From JACSRF01 sp964504445 (GTDB lineage Bacteria; Chloroflexota; Anaerolineae; Promineifilales; Promineifilaceae), in contig CAZDEO010000002.1 in assembly GCA_964504445.1 (NCBI GenBank), positions 1-64,000 on the forward strand: a DNA stretch of 64,000 bases, written 5' to 3'. The stretch's first letter is position 1. Each line of letters begins with the position of its first letter. Below are positions 9,336-17,541 of this stretch, piece after piece. A program made the translations under genes and the position numbers. The notes beneath the pieces were generated by a model, which searched no databases, was not told the origin of the DNA, and was given only the letters and a program-made list of their open reading frames with translations.

Positions 9336-10049
9336 TCATTGGGGCCTACCCTCATCCAGACGCGCCAGCAGTTCTGCAAAAGCAGTTTCGTACCTGCCAG
9401 CAAAGTTCAACCGCTGATAAACGCGCCACATAGGCGGCAGAGCACACGCCGCCATTTGCAAAGGAATAAACTGCAGCAGCCCTTCATGCTCCAGTTCAAT
9501 GGCCACATCCGTCTCACTCTTGACCCACCGAGAAGCCACCGCGTGCGGGGAAAGCAATAGCAAAAAAACACCGCTTTCATCCAAGCCCCGATTGATGGCT
9601 TCCACCCATTTTTCGCCGGGGCGCATGCTGTCTGGCGCGATCCAGATGCGCCACCCGGCGCTGCGCAAGTCCGCCGCCAGGTGTTGGGCAATGGCGGCAT
9701 CTTGGTGGGCATGGCTAACAAAAATCTGGCGCAGGTCACGGGGGGCCAGCACCGGCAAGGCAGGCAGGGCCTCCGCCAAAGAGGTCCGCAGCAATTGTTC
9801 CAGGTCCCCGGCTGGTCTTTCCCGTTTCAGCGCCGCGGCAAGATCCGCCATCCGCCCTTGCCGCGCACAGTAGTCTAGCAAGGCGCGCGCCTTCTGACTT
9901 TTACGCATACTTTCGCCAAGATCGTTGTAGACCACGGGAAAATAGTCAAAGCAAAAGTCCATCAATTCGTGATCGGCAAAGGCGGCCAACAAAAAGCGTC
10001 GCAAATGGACGTATTTGGAATCAGGCATAGGGATGCGAATCAGCCTCAT
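9336..10049 (-). CDS. TIR-domain protein with N-terminal effector-associated-like helical domain
   Basis: 237 aa. The C-terminal half (from about residue 100) is a TIR domain: QIFVSHAHQDAAIAQHL opens it, RIWIAPDSMRPGEKW follows, and SRWVKSETDVAIE near residue 176 carries the Glu where NADase-type TIRs have their catalytic residue. The N-terminal 75 residues (LRRFLLAAFADHELMDFCFD, then YNDLGES, then ARALLDYCARQGRM) match the pattern of small helical effector-associated/death-like adaptor domains of bacterial conflict systems. The likely role is NAD+ cleavage or signalling after recruitment by another protein with a matching adaptor domain. No STAND ATPase, protease or second adaptor gene is adjacent, so the partner would be elsewhere. 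No clear RBS is seen; an internal ATG at 10028 is an alternative start. Confidence 0.8.
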   Translation of the reverse strand: MRLIRIPMPDSKYVHLRRFLLAAFADHELMDFCFDYFPVVYNDLGESMRKSQKARALLDYCARQGRMADLAAALKRERPAGDLEQLLRTSLAEALPALPVLAPRDLRQIFVSHAHQDAAIAQHLAADLRSAGWRIWIAPDSMRPGEKWVEAINRGLDESGVFLLLLSPHAVASRWVKSETDVAIELEHEGLLQFIPLQMAACALPPMWRVYQRLNFAGRYETAFAELLARLDEGRPQ

Positions 10050-10266
10050 TTCTGGGTTGCAGACTTACAAGCACCCAGAGCAATTATCGCCGTTTACCGG
10101 GGTTCAAAGGGGGGCAAAAGCAGGGGGCAACGGCCGTTTCCAAAAACAGAGAACGCATGTTCTAATTGGGTATTGTACCATGCCCGCTTTAATCCCCTCT
10201 CTTTTCAACTGTGAAGAAGGCGTAAAAGTTAGCCCATTGTGACACAATCTGGCACGGACTGCGTCT

Positions 10267-10920
10267 TTAATCCTCGGCCAACAAATCTTCTAGGCACATG
10301 CCATCAGCCGGCCACTGATCATGCTTTTTCAGCAAGGAAATAGCCTGCAGCACAAGATGCTCCTCCTCACGGATGTCCCCACTGCGCACTGCCGGGGGAA
10401 TTTCCTCATAGGCATGAGCGAGACTCTCTAATCCGGCAACAAAAAGAGTTTGCGGACCCAAAGAAATCAGCTTTTGGGTGAACATGGCGGGGTGCTGCTT
10501 CCAGGTGGCCTGCAAACGGGCCAAAAGCGCTTCAAACTCCGCCGCCAGGCGGGTGTTAATGGATTGCGGCGTCACCAGATCTAAAATGGGGGCGTCTGAA
10601 ATCAGGTTACATATGATCACATCTTCTTCTTGCGTAATTGTCAGGTCGCCACCGAAAGAAAACGCTTCCACCACCTTTCCCTTGCGGTCATGCAGGGTAA
10701 TGCGCCCCAGGCATACCTGATAGCTTTTGAGTCCTTGCCAGCCATGGGAGACGGTTAATTTTTCTCGACCACCATCCAAACTGACAACGAAGAAGTCTAC
10801 CCGCTCCGGATCGTAATGGTGTAACGTAGGCTGGCCATACACGTGAATCTCTAGTCGGCGGTGGCCAAAAGGATATTCTGTGGGCGGGGGATAGAAATGA
10901 AAACCAATATCTTCTGTCAT
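10267..10920 (-). CDS. Hypothetical protein, 217 aa
   Basis: I do not recognise this protein. It is soluble, with no signal peptide or membrane helix. The N-terminal half looks beta-rich with many aromatics (FHFYPPPTEYPFG). The C-terminal half is helical (AAEFEALLARLQATW; EEEHLVLQAISLLKKH). It lies 15 nt downstream of the glutaminyl cyclase gene on the same strand and has no strong RBS of its own, which suggests translational coupling. Its codon use looks like its neighbours. Real-gene status rests on the intact ORF, the close spacing and the absence of a better ORF. Confidence 0.65.
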   Translation of the reverse strand: MTEDIGFHFYPPPTEYPFGHRRLEIHVYGQPTLHHYDPERVDFFVVSLDGGREKLTVSHGWQGLKSYQVCLGRITLHDRKGKVVEAFSFGGDLTITQEEDVIICNLISDAPILDLVTPQSINTRLAAEFEALLARLQATWKQHPAMFTQKLISLGPQTLFVAGLESLAHAYEEIPPAVRSGDIREEEHLVLQAISLLKKHDQWPADGMCLEDLLAED

Positions 10921-10935
10921 AATGATGCTCGCGCG

Positions 10936-11811
10936 TTATTGCTGCGCCTCCAACTGAATCTCAAAAAGGGCAGGCCAATATTTACCGGTGACAAAGAGAC
11001 GGCCGTTTTCTTCATCATACATAATGCCATTGAGCACGTCCGGGGGGCGGGGCAGCGCCACGTTGTCCAGCAACCCAGACAGGTCCACCCAGCCGGTGAC
11101 ACGGCCGTTTTGCGGATCAATACGCGCAACGCGATCCGTCTGCCAAACGTTGGCCCACACCTCCCCATTGATAAACTCCAACTCATTGAGGCGTACAACC
11201 GGCCCCTGATCATCATACACCGTCACCCGGCCAATTTCCGCCAGCGTTTCCGGGTCCCAGAAATAGAGGGTATCTGTGCCATCGCTCATAATCAGCTTTG
11301 CGCCATCATGGGTAATGCCCCACCCCTCGGTAGGGTAGCTGAATTCTTGCAGCAGCGCAAAACTCGTCTTGTCATACACAAAGCCGGTATTGTTGCGCCA
11401 GGTAAGCTGAATGATGGTGTCTTCCCAGACGACAATGCCTTCGCCAAAGTATTCGTCCGCCAGGCTAATACTTTGCAGCACCTGCCCGGTTTCCAGGTCT
11501 ACCCGGCGTAGGGTAGAAATGCCGCCATAGTTACGATTGAGGCCCGTACCCTCAAAAACTGCGCCATTGTCCCACACCAGCCCCTGGGTAAAGGCGTTGG
11601 GGTCATGGGGAAAGATGTTGACAATGCGGTAGGTGTAGAGGCTGGGCGGCCCGCTGGTGACGGTTACTATAGGCAAAAAAACGGGCGTGGCTGTAGCCGT
11701 GGGCGCAGCAGGGGCAACGGCCGTTGCCGTCGGCGCCCTTTCCGTCATCCCACACGCCGTCAACAGCACAAAAACAATCAATAACCAGCACATTTTTTTG
11801 CGACTTACCAT
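10936..11811 (-). CDS. Glutaminyl-peptide cyclotransferase, lipoprotein
   Basis: 291 aa, of the plant/bacterial-type glutamine cyclotransferase family, a five-bladed beta-propeller that converts N-terminal Gln of peptides to pyroglutamate. Evidence: the family opening FPHDPNAFTQGLVW, then GTGLNRNYGG, the propeller repeats, LNELEFINGEVWANVWQTD and the C-terminal DVLNGIMYD. The N-terminus (MVSRKKMCWLLIVFVLLTACG) ends in a lipobox with Cys21, so the mature enzyme should be membrane-anchored outside the cell. A Thr/Ala/Pro-rich linker follows the Cys. The start is supported by GGAGG 7 nt upstream. It is first in a pair with the downstream unknown gene. Confidence 0.88.
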   Translation of the reverse strand: MVSRKKMCWLLIVFVLLTACGMTERAPTATAVAPAAPTATATPVFLPIVTVTSGPPSLYTYRIVNIFPHDPNAFTQGLVWDNGAVFEGTGLNRNYGGISTLRRVDLETGQVLQSISLADEYFGEGIVVWEDTIIQLTWRNNTGFVYDKTSFALLQEFSYPTEGWGITHDGAKLIMSDGTDTLYFWDPETLAEIGRVTVYDDQGPVVRLNELEFINGEVWANVWQTDRVARIDPQNGRVTGWVDLSGLLDNVALPRPPDVLNGIMYDEENGRLFVTGKYWPALFEIQLEAQQ

Positions 11812-11847
11812 CTACCATCCTCCAGAGAGTGGCGCAGCAGTTGCCCG

Positions 11848-12318
11848 TTAAGCGCCTGGCTGCTTTTTCGGAATGGGCAATAATGCGTGGGTCCGGGCTT
11901 TATACTTGCGGTATTGATCACCAAAAATCTCCTCCAGGTAGGTTTCCTCCTGGGGAATCAGGTAACGAAAATAGACATACGTTCCCAGGCATATCAGCAG
12001 CATCAGCCACGAAGCCGCCGCCACCGCCAGCCCCGGCATAATGCCCAAAAGGTGGGCCGCGTACAGCGGGTGGCGCATATGCGTGTACAGCCCCTTGGTC
12101 ACCAACTGCCCGGCTCTATAAGCCTGGGTTGCCGCCCGCGCTGCGGCCACCATCCACACCAGCCCCCACACTACCCACAAGGCGCCTAGCAGAAATACGG
12201 CCGGGTTATCCAGGAAGGGCAGGCGCAGAAAGGCAAAACGGCCGTTCAACCAGGCCGCCAACAGCAATGCCCCATAGCCCGGAACCAGCAGCCGCAGCCC
12301 CACACCCCACATGGACAT
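11848..12318 (-). CDS. Isoprenylcysteine/phospholipid methyltransferase-like membrane protein
   Basis: 156 aa with about four hydrophobic segments. The C-terminal signature of the ICMT/PEMT/NnrU-type membrane methyltransferase superfamily is present: TKGLYTHMRHPLYAAHL followed by a helix and PQEETYLEEIFGDQYRKYK. Residues H, R and HP in the first motif and the E-E pair in the second are the family's SAM-binding elements. The substrate is unknown (a methylated lipid, isoprenoid or thiol). The start is placed at the ATG at 12318, one base after the stop of the upstream FAD oxidoreductase. A longer frame into that gene exists but has no domain support. The tight junction implies co-transcription and coupling. 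Confidence 0.75.
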   Translation of the reverse strand: MSMWGVGLRLLVPGYGALLLAAWLNGRFAFLRLPFLDNPAVFLLGALWVVWGLVWMVAAARAATQAYRAGQLVTKGLYTHMRHPLYAAHLLGIMPGLAVAAASWLMLLICLGTYVYFRYLIPQEETYLEEIFGDQYRKYKARTHALLPIPKKQPGA

Positions 12319-12319
12319 T

Positions 12320-13696
12320 TTACAACTGTCCCACCGTCGCGTCCCAACCCGCCAACAGCTTCTGGTAAGCGGGGTCGGCATACCGCTGCAGCAAAAACGC
12401 CGGGGCATAGTCAGGCAATGTGCCGCCGGTAACGTGAGCGGCCAACAATTCCCCTGCCGCCATAGCCGCCATAATGCCATAGCCAGACAGCGCGCCAATG
12501 ACGTAAGCGCCCGGCACCGGCAGCGGGCCAATTAATGGCCGATTTTCCTGCGTCTTGCAGTAATACCCCCCGTCCACCACCGGCTGCGGCATCCGTTCCA
12601 GGTAAGCTTTTAGGCCAGGAATCATGCGCGTCAGACCGCGCACTACCACTTCGCCATACTCCGGCTCGAAACGCGTGGGCCATACCGGCTCCTGCGGCGC
12701 AATGTGGTAGGTCCACAGCAGCAGCAAAGTAGCGGCGCCCTCACCCCCTTCCGGGCGGAAATGAGCGCCGCCGGGGAATTCTTGTAGCAGCCAGCGGGTT
12801 TCCTCGCTCTCCGCCAAAAATTCCCGCTCCTCAGCGCTCCAGGGCAGGGTAACCGGGTCTGTCCAAATCATCAGTGGCAGGTGACGGGGTACCACGCCCA
12901 GGGTGTCCTCAAAGGCCACTTTGCCGTGCAGCTCATTGAAGACAGGCAAGTCCACTCCCAGCATCTCCCCGGTCTGGCGCAGTAGGGGGCCGGAGGCAAG
13001 GATGTACTTTTCGGTGGCAATGGCTAATGGGGCCTGGTTTTGGTCAACATGAACGGTGTGCACACGGCCGTTTCCCAACGCCACCTCCGTCACCCGCCCC
13101 TTCACTAACTGCGCTCCGTGGGCTTTCGCCTGATCCAGTAGATACATGCCAAACTGCTGGGCACTGAGCCAGCCGCAGCGGCGGGGGTGCAGCACCGCCA
13201 GGGTATCATCGGCCACAAAAGGGAAGTGCTGCCGAATCAACACCGGGTCCAGCAGCAGGTCCGCGCCGTCAGGTTGGTTATGGTAGCCATGGGCCGGAGC
13301 GGGCCGGTAAGGGGGCCCGCCTGCGCGCCCGTCGTGCACGCGCACCGGCCCGGCCCCCAAAGCGGAAATGGTGCGCGCATTTTCCTGGAAATCAGCTACT
13401 TTGGCCGGATCGGCCGTCATAAACACGTAGCCCCGCCGGTTCAGGTGAAAATAATTATCGCTTTCGTCAGCCAGTTCCTCCAGCAGGTCGATGGAGCGGT
13501 TCATAAAACGCACCATGGTGTCGCCAGGGCCGGGCCACCAGTTACGGTAGCATTCGGTGGATTTGTCGCTGGTCAGGGTCAGCGGCGGACGGTCATCCAC
13601 CAATACCACATTACGTATACCCTGCTTTACCGCCAGATGATACGCCGCCGTAACCCCGGCAATGCCTGCGCCACATATCACCACCTCTGCTTTCAT
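12320..13696 (-). CDS. FAD-dependent oxidoreductase (DAO family)
   Basis: 458 aa. The N-terminal Rossmann motif is VVICGAGIAGVTAAYHLA, followed by an acidic strand end (VLVDD). The C-terminal FAD-contact region (RPLIGPLPVPGAYVIGALSG) is typical of D-amino-acid/sarcosine oxidase-type enzymes. Such proteins oxidise the C-N bond of amino acids or related compounds; the substrate cannot be read from the sequence. YRNWWPGPGD near residue 51 replaces the usual short loop. The start is supported by GGAAGGTGAC upstream. It is followed by the methyltransferase with a one-base gap. Confidence 0.8.
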   Translation of the reverse strand: MKAEVVICGAGIAGVTAAYHLAVKQGIRNVVLVDDRPPLTLTSDKSTECYRNWWPGPGDTMVRFMNRSIDLLEELADESDNYFHLNRRGYVFMTADPAKVADFQENARTISALGAGPVRVHDGRAGGPPYRPAPAHGYHNQPDGADLLLDPVLIRQHFPFVADDTLAVLHPRRCGWLSAQQFGMYLLDQAKAHGAQLVKGRVTEVALGNGRVHTVHVDQNQAPLAIATEKYILASGPLLRQTGEMLGVDLPVFNELHGKVAFEDTLGVVPRHLPLMIWTDPVTLPWSAEEREFLAESEETRWLLQEFPGGAHFRPEGGEGAATLLLLWTYHIAPQEPVWPTRFEPEYGEVVVRGLTRMIPGLKAYLERMPQPVVDGGYYCKTQENRPLIGPLPVPGAYVIGALSGYGIMAAMAAGELLAAHVTGGTLPDYAPAFLLQRYADPAYQKLLAGWDATVGQL

Positions 13697-13729
13697 TCTG
13701 TCACCTTCCTAAATAAACAATTAGCCTGG

Positions 13730-14692
13730 TCATGGCTCCTGGCGCGCGGCCTTTTCCTTTTTCAGTCGGGTCGCGCCGTCGCGGGTAATCTGGAAATGGT
13801 CAAAGTCGCGGGCCACGTAGGTGCGTCGAAATATGGCGCGAGCCTCCTGGCGCACGTCTCGCTCATAGTAGCGGCGAGAGAGATGAGTGAGAATCAGCGT
13901 TTGTACGCCGGCGTCGCGGGCCAGTTGGGCTGCGGCAGCAGCCGTCATGTGTCCAAAGTTGCGGGCCATTTCTGCTTCTTGGGCCACATAGGTAGATTCG
14001 ATGACCAGGGTATTGGCGTCTCGGCAAACGTCCACCAGGCCATCGGTGCGGCCCACGTCGCCGATATGCACGTATTTGACGCCGGGAACCGGCTCACCCA
14101 ACACCTCGTCTGGTTGAACGGTACGGCCGTCAGCCAGGGTCACGGGCTGGCCACGCACCAGCAGGGAGCGTTCAGGGCCAAAGGGCACATTAAGGGCCTC
14201 TGCTTTTTCTGCCAGAAACGGCCGTCGCGTTTTTTCCTCAAACACAAAGCCAAAGCTGTCTGAGCTCCGGTGACTGACGGGAAAAGCGGACAGGGTGAAC
14301 TTATCATCTTCCATAATCACGCCCGGCTGCAAGGGCTGCAATTGAATGTCTACGGGCGGGCGCACGCCCAAAAAGACCACCTTGTAGAGCAGGTTGCTGA
14401 CGCGCTGCAGCGCATCTTTGCCCCCGTATATTTCCAAATTCTCTAAATTTTCCCAGCGGGCCAGGGTAGAAATCAATCCTCCCAGGCCTAAAATGTGGTC
14501 CAAATGACCATGGGTAAGCAGCACTTTATCCAAGCGCTTGAAGCCCAAGCCGCTTTGTAGAATCTGGCGCTGGGTCCCCTCGCCACAGTCCAGGAGAAAC
14601 CGGTAATGGCGGTGCAAAATGATGTGTGCCGAAAGGCCACGATGAACAGAAGGAGCAGAGGAAGAGGTGCCAAGGAAGATGAGTTCAAACAT
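13730..14692 (-). CDS. rnz: Ribonuclease Z
   Basis: 320 aa, the usual length for short-form RNase Z. It is a metallo-beta-lactamase-fold endonuclease that removes 3' trailers from tRNA precursors. Visible motifs: FLGTSSSAPS at the N-terminus, the metal motif THGHLDH near residue 63, LDCGEGTQRQI, VSHRSSDSFGF, an Asp-containing HIGDVGRTDG, and LTHLSRRY near the C-terminus. No CCA is encoded in the tRNA-Val of this window, so a 3' trailer-cutting enzyme is needed. Neighbours on the same strand are rtcA and a SHOCT-like gene upstream. There is no clear Shine-Dalgarno before the ATG. Confidence 0.93.
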   Translation of the reverse strand: MFELIFLGTSSSAPSVHRGLSAHIILHRHYRFLLDCGEGTQRQILQSGLGFKRLDKVLLTHGHLDHILGLGGLISTLARWENLENLEIYGGKDALQRVSNLLYKVVFLGVRPPVDIQLQPLQPGVIMEDDKFTLSAFPVSHRSSDSFGFVFEEKTRRPFLAEKAEALNVPFGPERSLLVRGQPVTLADGRTVQPDEVLGEPVPGVKYVHIGDVGRTDGLVDVCRDANTLVIESTYVAQEAEMARNFGHMTAAAAAQLARDAGVQTLILTHLSRRYYERDVRQEARAIFRRTYVARDFDHFQITRDGATRLKKEKAARQEP

Positions 14693-14734
14693 AGGAATGG
14701 TCGGATCAATGTGCCTGGTGTTGGGTAGCTGGTG

Positions 14735-15784
14735 TCAAGGTTTTGGGAAGGCGCAGCCGGTTATTGTAAGCCGCCCCGGCTGGCCCTCGGCACCCTCTAT
14801 CTGAATCTCCACATCTAGCCAACGGCGCAGCAGGGTCGCATTGGTGAGGGTATGCTGGGTGATGGCTTCGGTTGTGAAGGACGAACGGCCGTTAGCTAGA
14901 ACCAATGGAAGTAAAAGTTGGTCAGCCAGGTACCGGTCAACGGCCACCTTATTGTCCATGAAAGATAAGATGTGGGCAACGGCCGTTTCCGCCACTTTGT
15001 CCGCCGGCAGCCCCTTACGCCCCAGGCTGGTTGCCCCACCGCCCGAAACCCACAGCATGATCCCGGCCCCTGGTCCGCACCCCGACTCGCGCACAGGCTG
15101 AATGTTCGGCTGCAACCCAGCCTCCCTCAGCAAGTTATGGGCGCGGCGGGCCATGCGCTGCGGAATGTGGGCCGGCAGGTTGGTCACGGCAGCCAGTCCG
15201 CCCACTTGACGGGTCGGCGTATGGGTAAAGTAGGTGGCTTGCAGCTGCGCGGCGGGGTGAATGACGGCCGTCATGTGCCCACCCCCTGCCGGATACCAAC
15301 CCCACTCCTGCAAAGACAGCTCCACCCTGGCCCCCAGCCGGGCAAAGGCGGGCAAAGCCACTTTCGTTAAATAGTGAAAAGGGGGGCTATAGGGCACGTG
15401 GGTGCCACCGCGCAGCACAATCCGGGACGGGGTGTCAGCAAACAGCAAGGGCCACAAAACCGCCTGCAAAATGAGGGGCATGGCCCCGGCAGAACCGCCC
15501 TGGGCCGCATCGTTCACGTCAAAGTGGTACTCTCCGCCCCGCGGCGGGGCTTGTGGATGGAATTCTAGGGTCTGGGAATTGAGGGCAGCCCCTTTGACCT
15601 GGGCCGCACACAAGACGGCAGCCGCACGCACGGCCGTCAGGTGCTGGGGGCGCAGACCGGGTTTGGGTCGTCTGGCGCGAATGTTGAAAAGGTGGAACGG
15701 CCGTTGCGTCAATACCGCCATACTCAAACTGGTCCGCAGCACCTGTCCGCCGCCTTCCCCCAGGCTGCCATCAATTTGCAACAT
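14735..15784 (-). CDS. rtcA: RNA 3'-terminal phosphate cyclase
   Basis: 349 aa. RtcA converts RNA 3'-phosphates into 2',3'-cyclic phosphates using ATP, through an enzyme-AMP intermediate on a His. Evidence: the N-terminus IDGSLGEGGGQVLRTSLSM and RPKPGLRPQHLTAV are diagnostic. A GGxxPxGGG-like motif appears as WGWYPAGGGHM. ITQHTLTNATLL near the C-terminus contains the His expected for the adenylated residue. AAGGAG lies 7 nt before the ATG. It lies upstream of rnz on the same strand (42-nt gap), so two RNA 3'-end enzymes are probably co-expressed. No rtcB or rtcR is seen here. Confidence 0.93.
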   Translation of the reverse strand: MLQIDGSLGEGGGQVLRTSLSMAVLTQRPFHLFNIRARRPKPGLRPQHLTAVRAAAVLCAAQVKGAALNSQTLEFHPQAPPRGGEYHFDVNDAAQGGSAGAMPLILQAVLWPLLFADTPSRIVLRGGTHVPYSPPFHYLTKVALPAFARLGARVELSLQEWGWYPAGGGHMTAVIHPAAQLQATYFTHTPTRQVGGLAAVTNLPAHIPQRMARRAHNLLREAGLQPNIQPVRESGCGPGAGIMLWVSGGGATSLGRKGLPADKVAETAVAHILSFMDNKVAVDRYLADQLLLPLVLANGRSSFTTEAITQHTLTNATLLRRWLDVEIQIEGAEGQPGRLTITGCAFPKP

Positions 15785-15795
15785 CCGCAGTCTCC

Positions 15796-16416
15796 TTAAC
15801 CAATATACACCTGCACCTGGTCACCGTCTTCATCATCCACGTGGACTACCATAGGTTCTGTATCTCCCTCTCGCCAGCCAGCTTGCGCGGCCGCCAAAAA
15901 CGACTCGGCCATGTTCAAATGCGCCTGCGTACTGGCGTCAGCCCAGCTGCGCGCAACCCGCACACCCCAACCCGCCAGCCCCAACGGCAGTGGAAAACTA
16001 ATGGCAATGCGTTTGCCGCCATGCTCGCGCACGCGCACATGCAGCCAGGGTGCACGGCGGCTCCACCAGGCCAGCACCGTCAACACGAAAGCCAGCAAAA
16101 ACAGGCTCCACACGCACATAAAAGCCAGGGTAATGGCGCCCTCTGAACCTTGATAGATAGTTCGCAACCAAAACCCAAAGACAATGAGCAGCGCCATTGC
16201 TACAAAAAAAGGTATTTGCCAAAATCGACGGAACCGGGCCATATCTGGCGGTCCTTCCGGGCTAACAATCTCACCCCGCAGTGGTTCGCGCCCCGCCGCT
16301 TCCGCTTCATCATGGGCACCCCCTTCTTCAAGAGCCTGCAGCAGAGCCATAGCCTGGTCTGTTGTAATCTTACCATCTTGCAACATTTGTAAAATTTGCT
16401 GTCGCTCTTCTTGCAT
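15796..16416 (-). CDS. SHOCT-like (YvlB/LiaX N-terminal type) membrane protein
   Basis: 206 aa. The first 32 residues (ERQQILQMLQDGKITTDQA) match the short helical SHOCT-like domain found at the start of YvlB/LiaX-type proteins. Then come a charged linker, two membrane helices (residues about 70-88 and 95-118) and a soluble C-terminal part with GGKRIAISFPLPLG, also seen in that group. The family is linked to envelope stress in Firmicutes; the role here is unknown. AGGAG precedes the ATG. It ends 11 nt before rtcA and could be the first gene of a rtcA-rnz operon. Confidence 0.65.
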   Translation of the reverse strand: MQEERQQILQMLQDGKITTDQAMALLQALEEGGAHDEAEAAGREPLRGEIVSPEGPPDMARFRRFWQIPFFVAMALLIVFGFWLRTIYQGSEGAITLAFMCVWSLFLLAFVLTVLAWWSRRAPWLHVRVREHGGKRIAISFPLPLGLAGWGVRVARSWADASTQAHLNMAESFLAAAQAGWREGDTEPMVVHVDDEDGDQVQVYIG

Positions 16417-16520
16417 GGCTAGTCTCCTAAAAGTTGTGCATGGGCAACCTATAAAGCAGCTATTCTGTGTCTCATTCTACCACAAGCCTGGCCTGCCCAA
16501 ATGGCTGGTTGGCAACAAAA

Positions 16521-16545
16521 AAAGCCCCCGTTTTCAGGGGGCTTT
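16521..16545. terminator. Rho-independent terminator
   Basis: AAAGCCCCC (16521-16529), a 7-nt loop, then GGGGGCTTT (16537-16545), with an A-tract upstream that becomes a U-tract on the minus strand. It lies just downstream of the sugar transferase gene and isolates it from the SHOCT-rtcA-rnz run. Confidence 0.88.
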
Positions 16546-16573
16546 GTCAGAAAGATAGAAAAGGAACTTTCGT

Positions 16574-17275
16574 TTAATAAGCGCCGTCACCACGTAAAAC
16601 GGCTGGAATAGTGCGGAAAATTATTTTCACGTCCAGCCAGATGGACCAATTGTGGATGTACTCCATATCCAGGTTCACTCGCTCATCGTAGGACGTGTCG
16701 GAACGGCCGCTCACCTGCCACAAACCCGTCAACCCCGGAATAACTGTCATCAAGGTGTCGCCCCACTGTCCATACTTGCTAATCTCGTCAGGGGCAATGA
16801 TGCGCGGACCTACCAGCGACATGTCGCGCAGCAGCACATTCAACAATTGGGGCAGCTCATCCAGGCTAAATTTGCGCAGCAGTTTACCCACAGGGGTCAC
16901 GCGGGGGTCGCATTTCAGCTTATAGTTGCGGTCCAACTCAGCTTTCAACTTGGGGTGCTGTGCCAAAATCTCATCACCATTGATATACATGGTGCGAAAC
17001 TTGAAAGCGTCAAAGGGGCGACCACCCCGACCCAAAACTCGCCGCCGGTAGAAGACTGGCCCTGGTGAATCTAGCTTAATAGCCAGTCCAATCACAGCGA
17101 ATAGGGGCAAAATGAAGAGCAATGAAGGGACAGTAAGGGTGTAATCTAAAATGGCTTTTAGGATTTGTGCTGTCATCCGTGATTGTCTTTTTTCGGTTGA
17201 CGCCGATTGGACGGGCGCCACGTTTGTTTCAGGCTTTTTAATAACCACTTTATTAGCCACGGTTGTCTGTACCAT
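16574..17275 (-). CDS. Undecaprenyl-phosphate sugar-1-phosphate transferase (bacterial sugar transferase family)
   Basis: About 233 aa. It transfers a sugar-1-phosphate to a polyprenyl phosphate to start glycan or exopolysaccharide assembly. Evidence: one reentrant/membrane helix (LTVPSLLFILPLFAVIGLAI), LDSPGPVFYRRRVLGRGG, FKFRTM, the Asp-Glu catalytic pair in FSLDELPQLLNVL, MSLVGPRI and PGLTGLWQVSGRSD. It is the short form without the five-helix N-terminal domain of WcaJ/WbaP. The start at 17275 is preferred over 17329 because of GGAAGG 5 nt upstream. It is divergent from the GT2 gene, so the glycan genes may share this control region. Confidence 0.92.
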   Translation of the reverse strand: MVQTTVANKVVIKKPETNVAPVQSASTEKRQSRMTAQILKAILDYTLTVPSLLFILPLFAVIGLAIKLDSPGPVFYRRRVLGRGGRPFDAFKFRTMYINGDEILAQHPKLKAELDRNYKLKCDPRVTPVGKLLRKFSLDELPQLLNVLLRDMSLVGPRIIAPDEISKYGQWGDTLMTVIPGLTGLWQVSGRSDTSYDERVNLDMEYIHNWSIWLDVKIIFRTIPAVLRGDGAY

Positions 17276-17541
17276 ATTTACCTTCCAAATATCTCTGCGG
17301 TGATGAAAGTTTGATAATGACGTGTTCATTTCACTTATTGGGGAACTTAAAGTGAGTGTAGGATCTTAAGCTTACAAGGAAACTTACACTTAACTTACAC
17401 ACAAACTTATATCAAAGCCCCTTTTTCCAATCGTTCATTCCCCCTAAATAGGCGCATATAGCCATTGACCCGATAAAGCGATATGCTATGCTTGGCATTG
17501 TTATCAAATTGTCACAGCATCACGTGAGGGAATGGTTTATC
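17276..17541. promoter_or_regulatory. Divergent intergenic region with a short tandem motif
   Basis: AT-rich gap between the divergent sugar transferase and GT2 genes, with no gene in it. At about 17380-17410 the word AACTTA(C/T) recurs three times about 10-14 nt apart (AACTTACAC, AACTTACAC, AACTTATAT), with related CTTAA and CTTACAA words just before. Roughly helical-turn spacing suggests a multi-site regulator. I cannot call exact promoter boxes. Confidence 0.35.

Noticed and set aside
9336..10049. TIR gene as part of Thoeris, CBASS or a TIR-STAND operon
   Set aside because: No ThsA, cyclase, SIR2/SLOG, STAND or effector gene is adjacent; only an orphan or scattered system can be argued.
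13187..14263. A 358-codon plus-strand frame across the FAD oxidoreductase and rnz genes
   Set aside because: It spans two recognised minus-strand genes and has no RBS or domain.
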